Source: Diplolepis rosae (Eukaryota > Arthropoda > Insecta > Hymenoptera > Diplolepididae). Taken from it: a stretch of DNA of 64,000 bases. Below the pieces are notes generated by a model. It worked only from the letters and a program-made list of their open reading frames with translations, was not told the DNA's origin and did not search any database. The position numbers and the translations under genes were made by a program. Location: contig JAPYXD010000262.1 in assembly GCA_030998225.1 (NCBI GenBank), positions 620,001-684,000 of the forward strand, given 5' to 3'. Of the stretch, positions 36,585-47,385 are shown piece by piece (within the stretch, counting starts at the first letter, position 1; the number at the start of each line of letters is the position of its first letter).

Positions 36585-36935
36585 TTGTTGCTTACTGGAC
36601 TTCTTCATTTTGAATTGCTAGCAATGAGATAAGTTTTTGAGTTTCATTATTATCCTTATTTTAACTATCTTCTACATTTTTATCTTTTACGAAAATTTTG
36701 AATTAATCTTTTAATTTATGGCACTAAAGAGGGCCCCCATATGTGGCCGAAACGTTTGCCTTCTCTCTTTTTTTGCGTTTTTTATCGTAAGTAGCATTGA
36801 TAATATTAACAGAAGAAAATAAAAAGAGGCTGACCCAATGCCAAAAAAATGAGAAATTAACAAAAATTCTGTGAATTTTGGGTCAATATAATAACAGACA
36901 TGTCATCAAGCATCTCACTTTACAGTTATTACTCT
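36585..36935 (+). mobile_element. Penelope-like retroelement terminal fragment, copy 4
   Basis: The most extended plus-strand copy at the 3' side: head TTACTGGACTTCTTCATTTT, core at 36720-36760, tail with GACCCAATGCCAAAAAAATG, then TTTTGGGTCAATATAATAAC and ACATGTCATCAAGCATCTCA, matching the outer end of copy 1. Confidence 0.55.
36720..36760 (+). ncRNA. hammerhead-ribozyme-like core, copy 4 (core mutated)
   Basis: Stem I, stem II and GAAA are intact, but the conserved box reads CTAAAGA; loss of the invariant G should abolish cleavage. Confidence 0.55.
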
Positions 36936-37318
36936 TGTAGATCTTTATGTAGTAAACCACTTTTTATCATAACTTTTATTCATATCTCGTATAATTCAAC
37001 TAGAAAATGGATATTGACTTTTTTCAAGTTTTAATATACTATAACTTTCTTACATTTATTTTAATTGCAAAATATTATCAGGATAATTAGTAGAGATTTA
37101 CGAGAATTATCAGAAACCAGTATTCAAAATTTTGATTTTTTCATAAAGTTTTTTTCCAAAACACAAAAAATGCTCCTATTTTGACAATTTTTGGCGGATG
37201 TAGCTGGTTAACGAACTTGTATTTACTTTTTCAGCTGCGATAATGTATGCAAAAGCTCAATTCAATCCGACAATTTTTTTCTATCCAGAGTTATCGAGTA
37301 TATGACCTATTACTACTG

Positions 37319-37321
<3 letters not shown>

Positions 37322-37351
<30 letters not shown>

Positions 37352-37352
37352 A
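37322..37352. repeat. (GACA)n microsatellite
   Basis: Seven GACA-type units; the homologous site in the other family B copies has shorter GTCT runs (37963-37975 and 46151-46169). Confidence 0.8.
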
Positions 37353-37539
37353 TACTTTCGTAAAAACCGTTTTTTCTGACTCAGGGGATCTCAAAACGTA
37401 AAGATTTGACGAAAATTCCGAAAATTATTTTTCACATAAAACCAAAACCTTAATGCTCATATCAATATTTTGATAAAAATTTATAAATTTATTAAAATAT
37501 GATATACATCGATTTTTAAAAACTTCTTGAAGAAGCTAC

Positions 37540-37830
37540 ATATTTTAAAAATTGCATGACTTTTTTGAATTCTGTTCAACCCCAAGATAGAATCCAGAAA
37601 AGAATTTCTAAAAATATTTTGATTAGGTTAAGAAATCACTATGAAGACATACTGAAAAAACCTTTTGAAATCTAAATCTAAATTAAAATTTCTTTTGTAA
37701 TATCTTTCTATAAAATAAAACACTTTGACGAAAGTTGAAACTCCAGGTCACTCTGTAATTTCCGATGGTAGTTTATATATATATACGAATTGTCATGTAA
37801 AAGATGTTAAATTCCAAAAAATTTTATTCA
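37540..37830. repeat. dispersed repeat, inverse copy of 31185-31500
   Basis: See 31185-31500. It lies exactly between the two inverted family B copies. Confidence 0.55.
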
Positions 37831-37841
37831 ATGTATTTTAT

Positions 37842-39233
37842 TTTTACATTCTCATCATGGATGAGAAGGTATTGGTTTTATGTGAAAAATGACTTTCGAA
37901 ATTTTCATCAAATCTTTACGTTTTGAGACCCCCTGAGTCAGAAAAAATGGTTTTTACGAAAGTGTCTGTCTGTCTGTAGTAGGTCGTGTGCGGCATAACT
38001 CTCGATAGAATTATCAGATTGAATTGAGCTTTGGTACACTTTATTGGAACCGAAAAAGTAAGGACAAGTTCGTTAACCAGCCACATCCAATCAAAATTGA
38101 GGGGTTGAGCACTACTTTTGTGTTTTTGAAAATAATTTTTTGAAAAAATCAAAAATTTCAATACTGGTTTTAGATAGTGTTCATAAATCTCTAAAAATTA
38201 TCCTGATAACATTTTTTGATTAAATCAAAATTAGAAATGTTACAGCATATTCAAATTCGAAAAAAGTCAATACCAAAATTCCATTTTCCAGTTAAATTAT
38301 ACGAGATACGAAAAAACGTTATGAAACAATATTATTGAATAAATAAAGACCTACAAATTTGAATTGTAACATTTTTTCATAAGATGCATATTTTTCTTTT
38401 TAATTTAAAAAAAAACTATTGAAAATCTAAAATTCAATTTTTTAACAATAATATGTAAAATAAGAAAAAAACGTAAGAATACAATGTTGTTAGTTTCAAA
38501 AAGATCTACAAGTTTTGTCTCACACAGTTTCTGATAAAAGATATATTTTTCGTTTCAATTCCAAAAAATACGATTAAAATTCAAAAATTCCATTTTTTAG
38601 ACAAAATATGTGAGATACAAAAAAAACTTTGAGATGAAAACTTGTTTGCCTAAATGAGGTCTACAAATTCTGATAAAGAAATTTCGGGACAGGATGTATA
38701 TTTTATGTTTTGATTTTTAATATTGAAAAAATTCGATTTGTTTCACCAAAATATGTGAGATACGAAATAAGCGTTGTTCTGCAAAATCGTTTCCTTAAAT
38801 AAAGTCTACGATTGTTTTTCCTTTTTGAGATATTTGGAAGAAAATAAATTTATCAATAATCATGTAATTTATTAAAAAGTTACAAAAATGCATACAGAAA
38901 ATCGAGCGCGAAGCGCGAGTGTCATGATGAGAATGTGTTCCTTAAGGCCGATAGAGCCTTAAGTAAATTGAATTTCCTGTTTCACTTAAATTCAAAAAGA
39001 AATAGAGTGACTTTGAGAAAATGACTAATTTACATCATCTTTAATATCATTAAATTGGTTTGAGCTTCAGTATTAAATTATAAGAAATAAACTTAAACGT
39101 ATGCCAAGAGCACAAGACCGAGCGCGAAGCGCGACGATCGAATCGCGCGCCCTAGGCGCGCTCAAACTTGCGAGCGGAGCGAGCTGCGCGCGAAGCGCGC
39201 AATGAGAATGTGCCCGCAAAGCGGGCAGATTTT
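37842..39233 (+). mobile_element. repeat family B, copy 2
   Basis: Opens with ACATTCTCATCATGGATGAG (a small hairpin) and closes with stacked GC-rich hairpins: GCGCGAAGCGCG, GCGCGCCCTAGGCGCGC, GCGCGCGAAGCGCGC and TGCCCGCAAAGCGGGCA. In between, 38290-38770 holds three to four diverged units of about 145-165 bp, each with an ATATGTGAGATACGAAA-like start. About 90% identical to the 46 kb copy by eye. No coding frame. Confidence 0.65.
38290..38770. repeat. internal tandem units of family B
   Basis: Marker words (GAGATACGAAAAAACGTT and variants) occur at about 38293, 38457, 38613 and 38757, giving spacings of 164, 156 and 144. The same organisation is seen at 46490-46950 and, inverted, at 35280-35770. 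Confidence 0.55.
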
Positions 39234-39239
39234 GTAGTA

Positions 39240-40100
39240 TCCGTTTGTCGACTTAGCTTCATATCAAGAAAAGTTTGAGGTGTAAATTCACATATAATTT
39301 ATCGATACCCACGTTCTAATATGTCGTATCCCACATTTGGAAAATTTTTCAGGAAACGATAAAAACGTCTTGCTAGCACAAATAAATAAATGTAAACAAA
39401 TTTTTGTTTTATACGTTCATAAAAATGCATAAATAATAATAATTAAGGCAAAAAAAATTATTTGAATAAATTTTATGATATTATTATGATTTAGTTCGAA
39501 AAAGATCCGTAAAAGCTGTACGCAATTGGGGGCGCTGCAAAAGTGATAAACAGTAGCTCTGTTTTACCCTTCAAGTAGTAGCATGAACCTTTCATTTTAG
39601 TTCCCAAGAGCATTTCGCAATAGGGCGCGCTGCGGAAAATCACTCGAAATTAAATACATTACTTTAGCAATCTCCCAACTCATCTCTGGTTATGCTAACC
39701 TACAATTTCAACTACTCGGACTGGAAATACCGTATCTGCTACAAAAACTTTTAAACAATAGTAAATCACTCAGTATCATCATAAAAGGCAAATAAAATAT
39801 CCAATTTTCTATATATGTAGATAAATCTGTAAAATGATGTGTAAAAATATCAAAATTTGCATTTATCGAACTGAAGAGAAATTCTAATATTATGTCACAC
39901 ATTCTAACTAATAGTTTGTACGAATTTTGTTAAAAAAAAATTCCTTAATTTCTTAATTAGTAAATTTATTATTATTTGCATAGTATATGATTTTGTTACA
40001 TAAATGATTGATAATTTATAACTTTATTACATAAATTAATGTTAGTTAATGGGACTAAAAAAGGGAACACTATTTTCTGGTGAAGCTTGTACTTTTTAAT
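39240..40100. other. intergenic, nothing identified apart from the 33 bp repeat
   Basis: AT-rich; contains the exact inverse of 30090-30122 at 39657-39689 and GC-richer words GGGGGCGCTGC and GGGCGCGCTGC. No gene recognised. Confidence 0.35.
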
Positions 40101-40117
40101 TGACATAAGGCAATCGG

Positions 40118-40430
40118 TAGGTATACATTGTACCATAGTTTTAGTTGCCCATAAAATCACCAGAAGTCACTGTATTTGAAAAGCAGTGTTTGACGAAGAT
40201 TATGAAAGGAATGCGTTGGCAAAAATTGCAAGTATATATCAAATATAGGCGGTAGAGAGCGCTTCAGGGAAATGTACAGGAATCCTGTATCTTGCAATCC
40301 TCGCAGTTTTTGCCAACACATTCCTTTCATAATCTTCGTCTAACACTGCTTTTCAAATATAGTGACGTCTGGTGATGTTATGGGCAATTAAAACTTTGGG
40401 CAACTAAAACTATGGTACAATGTATACCTA
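40118..40430. mobile_element. palindromic element, 313 bp
   Basis: TAGGTATACATTGTACCATA at 40118 is mirrored at 40411-40430. Arms of about 115 bp run through AGTTGCCCATAA and AAGCAGTGTTTGACGAAGAT to a central 80-base region. The right arm has a short internal duplication (GGGCAATTAAAACTTTGGG). Confidence 0.65.
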
Positions 40431-40439
40431 CCAAGGCAA

Positions 40440-42090
40440 TCACATTTTTTGTTACATTTGGTATTTTCTTGATTAGAATAACACTCAAAACGATGGTTAA
40501 GCTATTGAATCACATGTTTTTAAAACTCTTTATAGTTATTCACAAGTAACACTTAAATGAAGACTTAAATCCTGATTACATTTTTTAAAGCCTTATTCAC
40601 TTATCATAGAAATTAATATTTAAGAAAATATTCAAGATAATGAGTCGAAACGACAGAAAGTCAAACAAAATTTTAAGGAATCCACTTAAAACGAATATAT
40701 AATGCCCACTAATCATAATCTTGTAATTTAAAACATAAATATTTGAAATTTATAGCGATGTCGTAATCTGACATTTGTTGCTTTCTAAATAATTCACTGA
40801 AAGCAAATTCAAATAAACTTTCTCAGGCAGATTCGGTGATGTGTTCTCTTTATCAGGCAGTGATATTATAAAAATCTTATTAAAAAAAAATAATTGTTAA
40901 AAAAAAATTCCCTCCATAACCTTCAAAACAAACACCCGTTTCCATCAAACAATTATCTAAAGTTAAATTTATCTACACACATCTAAATATGTTTAAAATA
41001 TAAATTTTCATAAACAGTAATTGACAATACACAATTTTTTACTTACCGTATTTACAAAACACTATTTTATGTAAATGCGTAACTGAACGGCGCGCATGTG
41101 TAGCATGACGCGGACACCCATCTTCACTTACGCTTCTTTCCATTTACATAGTCTATTCTTCTCGCAGATACGGTAAACTATTTTTCAAAAATTCAGTACT
41201 TTGCGCTATCAATTTTCATTTTTCTCATACATATTTGAGAAAAGGGAAGTATCATAAACATACTGACGACTTTATCTCAGTTTTAAAAAAAATTGGATAC
41301 GCTCATTTTCACCGCAGTGTTCTCAGGGTACAGTCCAGACCCCTGCCACTCCACCTATTTTTCTCTACGACTTTGTGGTTACAAAGTGAGGTAGTTCCGA
41401 ATTCAAAAAAATGCATGGGAAAGAGCATAAAAAATTAATTTTCTCCTAATAAAAACTATTTTATCGCATTTTCTTATACATGACAATAATCTAATAAGAT
41501 CTTCATATTTTTCACAAAAATTTATTCTCTTCAAAAAGGTTAAGAAATTCACTTTAGGCAGAAAATCTAATTTCTAAATTCTGGCGGGAATTGCATTATT
41601 TGTGTCATGTTTTTTATTTTATTATTGTTTTGCGTTCATTTAAATATTAATACGAATAATTAACGTCGTTATAATAAAATTTGATTATTTTTCATATTGT
41701 ATAACACATATATAATATAACATATAACAAAAACATATAATACATATACTATATATTACTACTGTAATTAAATGAAACTCCTTTTCAAAAAAAAACATTT
41801 CAAAAATACTGTTTGGAATTTGGACTAAAATTTGTTAATATTATACTATGAAATATATTAATAATATATTATTATAATATATTATAATTCAAAGCAGTGA
41901 AATAGTTTTAAAACAAATTGCACTTAGATTATTGTATAAATAACATCGAGTAAAAGTGATTTTTTAATTGACCGGAGTTTATCTAATAAAAGTAATTCTC
42001 TAATAACTTATATTAACGTCTAATTTTTTTGTTTAGATGATGCGGTGTTCCCATCCATTTTGAACATGTCATAAATATAATATTTGGTAT
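40440..42090. other. AT-rich region, nothing identified
   Basis: No coding frame with family features. A (AT)-rich run at 41700-41890 contains ATATAATATAAC reiterations. It may include the 3' flank of the THAP transposase copy, but its TIR was not found. Confidence 0.35.
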
Positions 42091-43119
42091 GCGAGCACAT
42101 TATTAAGTTAGGCCTCAGTCAGCTTTGCTGCCTTTTTCTTTTCAAGATTGGCCTTCTTTATATCAGCCATCTTAATTTTGGCGAATTGCCGCATTCGATT
42201 TTGTAAATAATAAGTAATTACATACGCGTAAACATCGCTTGCGTGTTTCGAGCAAGGATGCTCTAATTGCTTTTCAGTTACATCTCTTACAACTAACTCG
42301 AAAGCATTACTTCGGTTGCAGTGTTTCGCAAAAGACATTTCAATTTTTGTCAAAAAATTGAAAAGACGAACATGAGGATGTTGGATTCCAAATTGATTTT
42401 CCTGATTAAGAGTGATAATCCTGGTAATAGGATATCCTTCTATTCGTACCTGAGTCTTGTCAGAGAAAAAAAATTCAAAGCGACAAACTTCACATGTAGT
42501 GAAGTTTCTTAAATTTTTGCATACCTGACCGGTAACAAAACATTTCAGACACTCAACGACTGGAGGCAGATCATAATCATGATCTGACGCATTCGTCAAG
42601 TCACTGAAATCGGCGTCCTCTTGATTGATGAGAACATTGAGTTTCTTTTTGATCTCGTCCACGACTGAAGATTTTTTTTCTGATATAAAAATTTCTTTTA
42701 ACTTGGACATTGACATTAAAGGTTGGAAAGAGGTTTTTTCAGGAATGGAGCAGTTCCCCGTACGAGGAGGTTTCAGGACACTGAAGAAAGTCAGGATCTT
42801 ATAAATCTGAAGGAACGTTGGTGTAGCTGGATGATCATTAGTTCCTACAGCTAATCGAATAGTACCGAAGAATCTCTAAACAAAATAATGACAAGGAAAT
42901 GAGAGATTATAACAATTTGGGAACGGAGGAAGAAAATTATTTCCTGGATTAAATTTAAAAAATAATTTATTTTTACAACTATGCCTGGAAATTCCTGGAC
43001 TCCAAAATGAACAACTTATAATACGCGAATGGTAAAATATAAAAACTCGTAAATTTCACATTTTTTCCTAATAATAATTTTTGAATTCGTAGTAAATGCT
43101 TGTCCAAGTCACTGATGTA

Positions 43120-43876
43120 AAGGGTTTCCCAATAGGGGTGATATGATTTTGAATGTCCCTATCGGGCTCATTTGAACTGAAATTTTTGACGTCTGCTGTC
43201 AGTTGTCATCAGTAAGGTTTGCCATTTAATCATGAGTAGTTTCACGCTTCCACAACGTTTGGAAATTGTCCAATTATTTTATCAAAATTCGAGAAGTTTT
43301 GTCGGTGTTCAAAGAGCATATCGTGCAAAATATGGTCGTCATTCTGCTCCATCAACGCTCTCAATTCGTCGAATAATCGATAAGTTGGAGAGTGAATTTA
43401 CTCTATTGGATACTAAGCCTAAAAATCGTATGCGTACCGCACGTTCTACACAGAATATAGCTGCCGTACAGGCCAGTATCGAGGAAAACCGTGAATTGTC
43501 CGTGCCACGCCGATCTCAGGAATTGGGCCTGTCCAGGATGACTACCTGGCGTATTTTGCGATTGGATCTTGGCCTGCATCCCTATAAGATGATTCTGGCC
43601 CAAGAACTGAAGCCTAATGACCATCGTTTGCGTCGGGAGTTCGCGGATTGGGCTCTGGAATCAATTGAAAATCATCCCAATTTTCATCAAAAAATCATCT
43701 TTTCTGATGAGGCGCATTTTTGGCTCAAGTCTCGGGGGACATTTGGCCGATATATTGTTTAAATCATAAATGGCATAGAATATCCAATATAATAAAAAAG
43801 ATTTCGATCAATTCCGAATGAATATTCAGTGTTTTTTTTCAATTTCAAAACATATCACCCTTATCGGGAAACCCTT
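43120..43876 (+). mobile_element. 757 bp mariner-family element, internally deleted
   Basis: TIRs AAGGGTTTCCCAATAGGGGT and its diverged inverse, flanked by TA (43118-43119, 43877-43878). It lies inside the P-element transposase copy, on the opposite strand, between the 44.1 kb and 42.9 kb exons. Confidence 0.75.
43232..43762 (+). pseudogene. mariner-like transposase, C-terminally truncated
   Basis: 176 codons from ATG. N-terminal paired helix-turn-helix DNA-binding region (LEIVQLFYQNSRSF..., RAKYGRHSAPSTLSIRRII, then VPRRSQELGLSRMTTWRILR). Then comes the start of the catalytic domain with the first acidic residue in IIFSDEAHFW. The frame ends soon after (KSRGTFGRYIV), so the second and third catalytic acids are absent. 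A full-length enzyme of this group is about 340-350 residues. The DNA-binding half could still make a binding-only protein, but this is inference. Confidence 0.75.
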
Positions 43877-46029
43877 TATATAAAAATTTAATAAGATTTC
43901 TAAAAATTCGTACTAAAAAAATTGAAATAGAAAATATTCACAGTACTGTCGTATATAAAAATTTGCAGGCATGATAATTGATTAAGAAAAATCGTGACAA
44001 TAGTCGTATTATATTTTCAAAAATGAAGGACTTTTTAAAATTTGCAGAACGTCAAAAATATGGGCATTGATTTTCCTACGTGCGATTCAATTATCTCAAG
44101 AGAGTCTTGGTTGATTCTTCCTGTGAAGATAGCTTCCATCCTTAAGTCCTGCAGTAAATACTTAGACAAATCCAAAGTTGACTTTAAAGTCATTCTTAGT
44201 CCTTCTGCTGTTTGTGAAGCGAGAAAATTATCTGCAGTGAGAGACCCATTCTTGACTCTTCCCTCCCATTCATTTAAACAAACTAAACTGTTCTCTAACA
44301 CCTAAAAAAAGGTAAAAGCAACATGTTAGAAGATCAAATTCTTAATGAGATAACTAATAATATATATAAATATATGATTGTATGATATAAAAGAAACACC
44401 TTCATGTCATCACAATCAAGTGTAAGGCCTCTTGTCGTCAAGGTCCTGTTCAATGCATCGAACATGTCATTCAGCGTCTCACAAAAAACTGCAGTGGATT
44501 CAGAAAACTTAAGATCGGCCTCGTAGTCTCGATAGAAACGCAAGCCTCGAGCAACTGATCTACTAAATATCTGTGCCAACCATGAATTAATATTACAAAC
44601 CTTGTAATTGCAATTAATAGAAATATAGAAAAGGTATCCAGAGCAGTTACCTGAAGAGCAAGAGCTACTCGCATTTTCAGCATGCTTTTATTTGCAATGT
44701 TGATATGGTCATCGGTGATGTTTGGACATATTCTTAGGGATATTGGTTGCTGTTTGTCGAGATCGTGCATGATTTTAAAATACGCCCATTGTATTTCAGG
44801 GTGCTCTGGGTGAATCTGTAATTATTCTTCTATTAATCTTACAGGAAGAATGTTTTTTTCTTTTTAAGTTTTTAAATTGTGTTGGTCACTTGTCTTACCT
44901 TTAATTTTCCAGCATTTGCCAGACGATTCCGGATGCACTTCATTACGTGAGGAGTGTCCCAGAAAAAGAAAACCTTTCTTTTGTCGTCCAGAGGATACTG
45001 AAAATAATTCTTAAAGGCATCCATTTTTCCGCAACAACCCATTACGTTCCACATTTTCCGATTAGGTCCACCTCCATCCGAAATTACTCTGTGTATTTTG
45101 GCTCCGGCATTTTCCAGTAACACGATTGCTTGAACAACTATTTTCGCTAATTTATCGCCAAACATTGGTCCATTGGAAGTGAATCCTGCGATCGGTTGTG
45201 AGTAGTCTTCATACAGTGGGTGGAACATCAGCACTAAGGCATGATCAGCCATTTGTGTATTGATATCTTGGGGTGCATTGTCACCAAGGTCAGCTACTCC
45301 TTTCATGGTCATAGTTTTTTGATCCAGTAGTAGATTCTTCCTAGTAGACATTTCGTCCAAGAGTAAAACTCCATATAGCTCTTTCACACTCTTATTTGCG
45401 AAATGCTGCTTCATGATTTTAAAAAACTTAGGATCGAATCCACATGGACAATCCATATATGCCAGATAACTGTAAAAATGTTGTTTATATATTTAATAAG
45501 TCAATTTAAAATTTTATTATCAATTTTTAGTCAATTTTGTTATCTATGAGTAATTTATTTTAGCTTAATTAAATTCTATTAAAGTTGGATAGTTATTAAA
45601 ACTTACTTTCGAATACTTCGTTCACAAGGAACAGGCAATATTCCAAGATCTCTTATCAAGCGGTATGTGGCTGGCGAACGCATATGCAGAAGAACGCATA
45701 AAATAATCCAATCGTCGGAATATCTACGACCTTTCGGATCTTTTGCTTTTGAAGCCTTCAGGATCTGTTGTATAGCTAACTTCTCATTCTTGGAAATATT
45801 TTGCTTGTCAATCGAATCATTCAAAGCGCTTTCTGATACGCCTATAATTTTATTTTGATATCGATGCACAAAGTTTTTCAGCAAGCGAATATTTACTTTG
45901 GCTCCTTCAATTGTCCTTCCTTTGTAGTCGAGTTGCCTTTTTAATTTTAACAATTTAGCCTTCTTTCTTGGACTTAAATTATTAATTCTAAGATAATTTT
46001 TATTCTTGTTTTGCTGTCTTCGAATTATT

Positions 46030-47385
46030 TTTTACATTCTCATCATGGATGAGAAGGTATTGGTTTTATGTGAAAAATGACTTTCGAAATGTTCATCAAA
46101 TCTTTACGTTTTGAGACCCCCTGAGTCAGAAAAAATGGTTTTTAAGAAAGTGTCTGTCTGTCTGTCTGTAGTAGGTCGTGTGCGGCATAACTCTCGATAG
46201 AATTATCAGATTGAATTGAGCTTTGGTACACTTTATTGGAACCGAAAAAGTAAGGACAAGTTCGTTAACCAGCCACATCCAATCAAAATTGAGGGGTTAG
46301 CACCACTTTTGTGTTTTTGAAAATAATTTTTTGAAAAAATCAAAAATTTCAATACTGGTTTTAGATAGTGCTCATAAATCTCTAAAAATTATCCTGATAA
46401 CATTTTTTGATTAAATCAAAATTAGAAATATTACAGCATATTCAAATTCGAAAAAAGTCAATATCAAAATTCCATTTTCCAGTTAAATTATACGAGATAC
46501 GAAAAAACGTTATTATACAATATTATTGAACAAATAAAGTCCTACAAATTTGAATTGTAACATTTTTTCATAAGATGCATATTTTTCTTTTTAATTAAAC
46601 AAAAAACTATTGAAAATCCAAAATTCAATTTTTTAACAATAATATGTAAAATATGAAAAAAACGTAAGAATACAAAGTTGTTAGTTTCAAAAAGATCTAT
46701 AAGTTTTGTCTCACACAGTTTCTAATAAAACATATATTTTTCGTTTCAATTCCAAAAAATACGATTAAAATTCAAAAATTCCATTTTTTAGACAAAATAT
46801 GTGAGATTCAAAAAAAACTTTGAGATGAAAATTGTTTGGCTAAATAAGGTCTACACATTCTTATCGATAAATTTCTCAACAGGATGTATATTTTATGTTT
46901 TGATTTTTAATGTTAAATAAATTCGATTTTTTTCACCAAAATATGTGATACGAAATAAGCGTTGTTCTGCAAAATCATTTCCTTAAATAAAGTCTATGAT
47001 TGTTTTTTCTTTTTGAGAGATTTGGAAGAAAATAAATTATTTTATCCATGTAATTTATTAAAAAGTTACAAAAATGCATACAGAAAATCGAGCGCGAAGC
47101 GCGAGTGTCATGATGAGAATGTGTTCCTTAAGGCCGATAGAGCCTTAAGTAAATTGAATTTCCTGTTTCACTTAATCTGAAAAAGAAACTTAGTGAATTT
47201 GAGAAAATGACTAATTTACATCATCTTTAATATCATTAAGTTGGTTTGAGCTTCAGTATTAAATTATAAGAAATAAACTTAAACGTATGCGAAGAGCACA
47301 GGACCGAGCGCGAAGCGCGTGGTCCAGAATGAACGGAGCGCGAAGCGCGCAATGAGAATGTGCCCGCAAAGCGGGCAGATTTTTT
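46030..47385 (+). mobile_element. repeat family B, copy 3, inserted in transposase gene
   Basis: Starts TTTACATTCTCATCATGGAT and ends with TGCCCGCAAAGCGGGCAGAT. It interrupts the THAP transposase between the codons for KTVLNKK and IIRRQQNKN. A-rich sequence (AAAAAAT, seen as ATTTTTT on the plus strand) borders both ends, consistent with a short target duplication. The GC-rich end module is shorter than in copy 2. Confidence 0.7.

Larger units (their letters stand above)
34848..37462 (-). mobile_element. repeat family B, copy 1 (inverted, interrupted)
   Basis: Reverse-oriented copy of the family at 37842-39233 and 46030-47385. The hairpin-rich end lies at 34850-34935 (GCCCGCTTCGTGGGC, GCGCGCTTCGC, GAGCGCGCC), then a TTGAATTT/GATAGAGC segment, then the internally repeated AT-rich part (35280-35790). 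Later insertions at 35812-36414 and 36585-36935 split it. The far end (36940-37462) carries the (GACA)n tract and a GGGGATCTCAAAACGT block. Confidence 0.6.
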
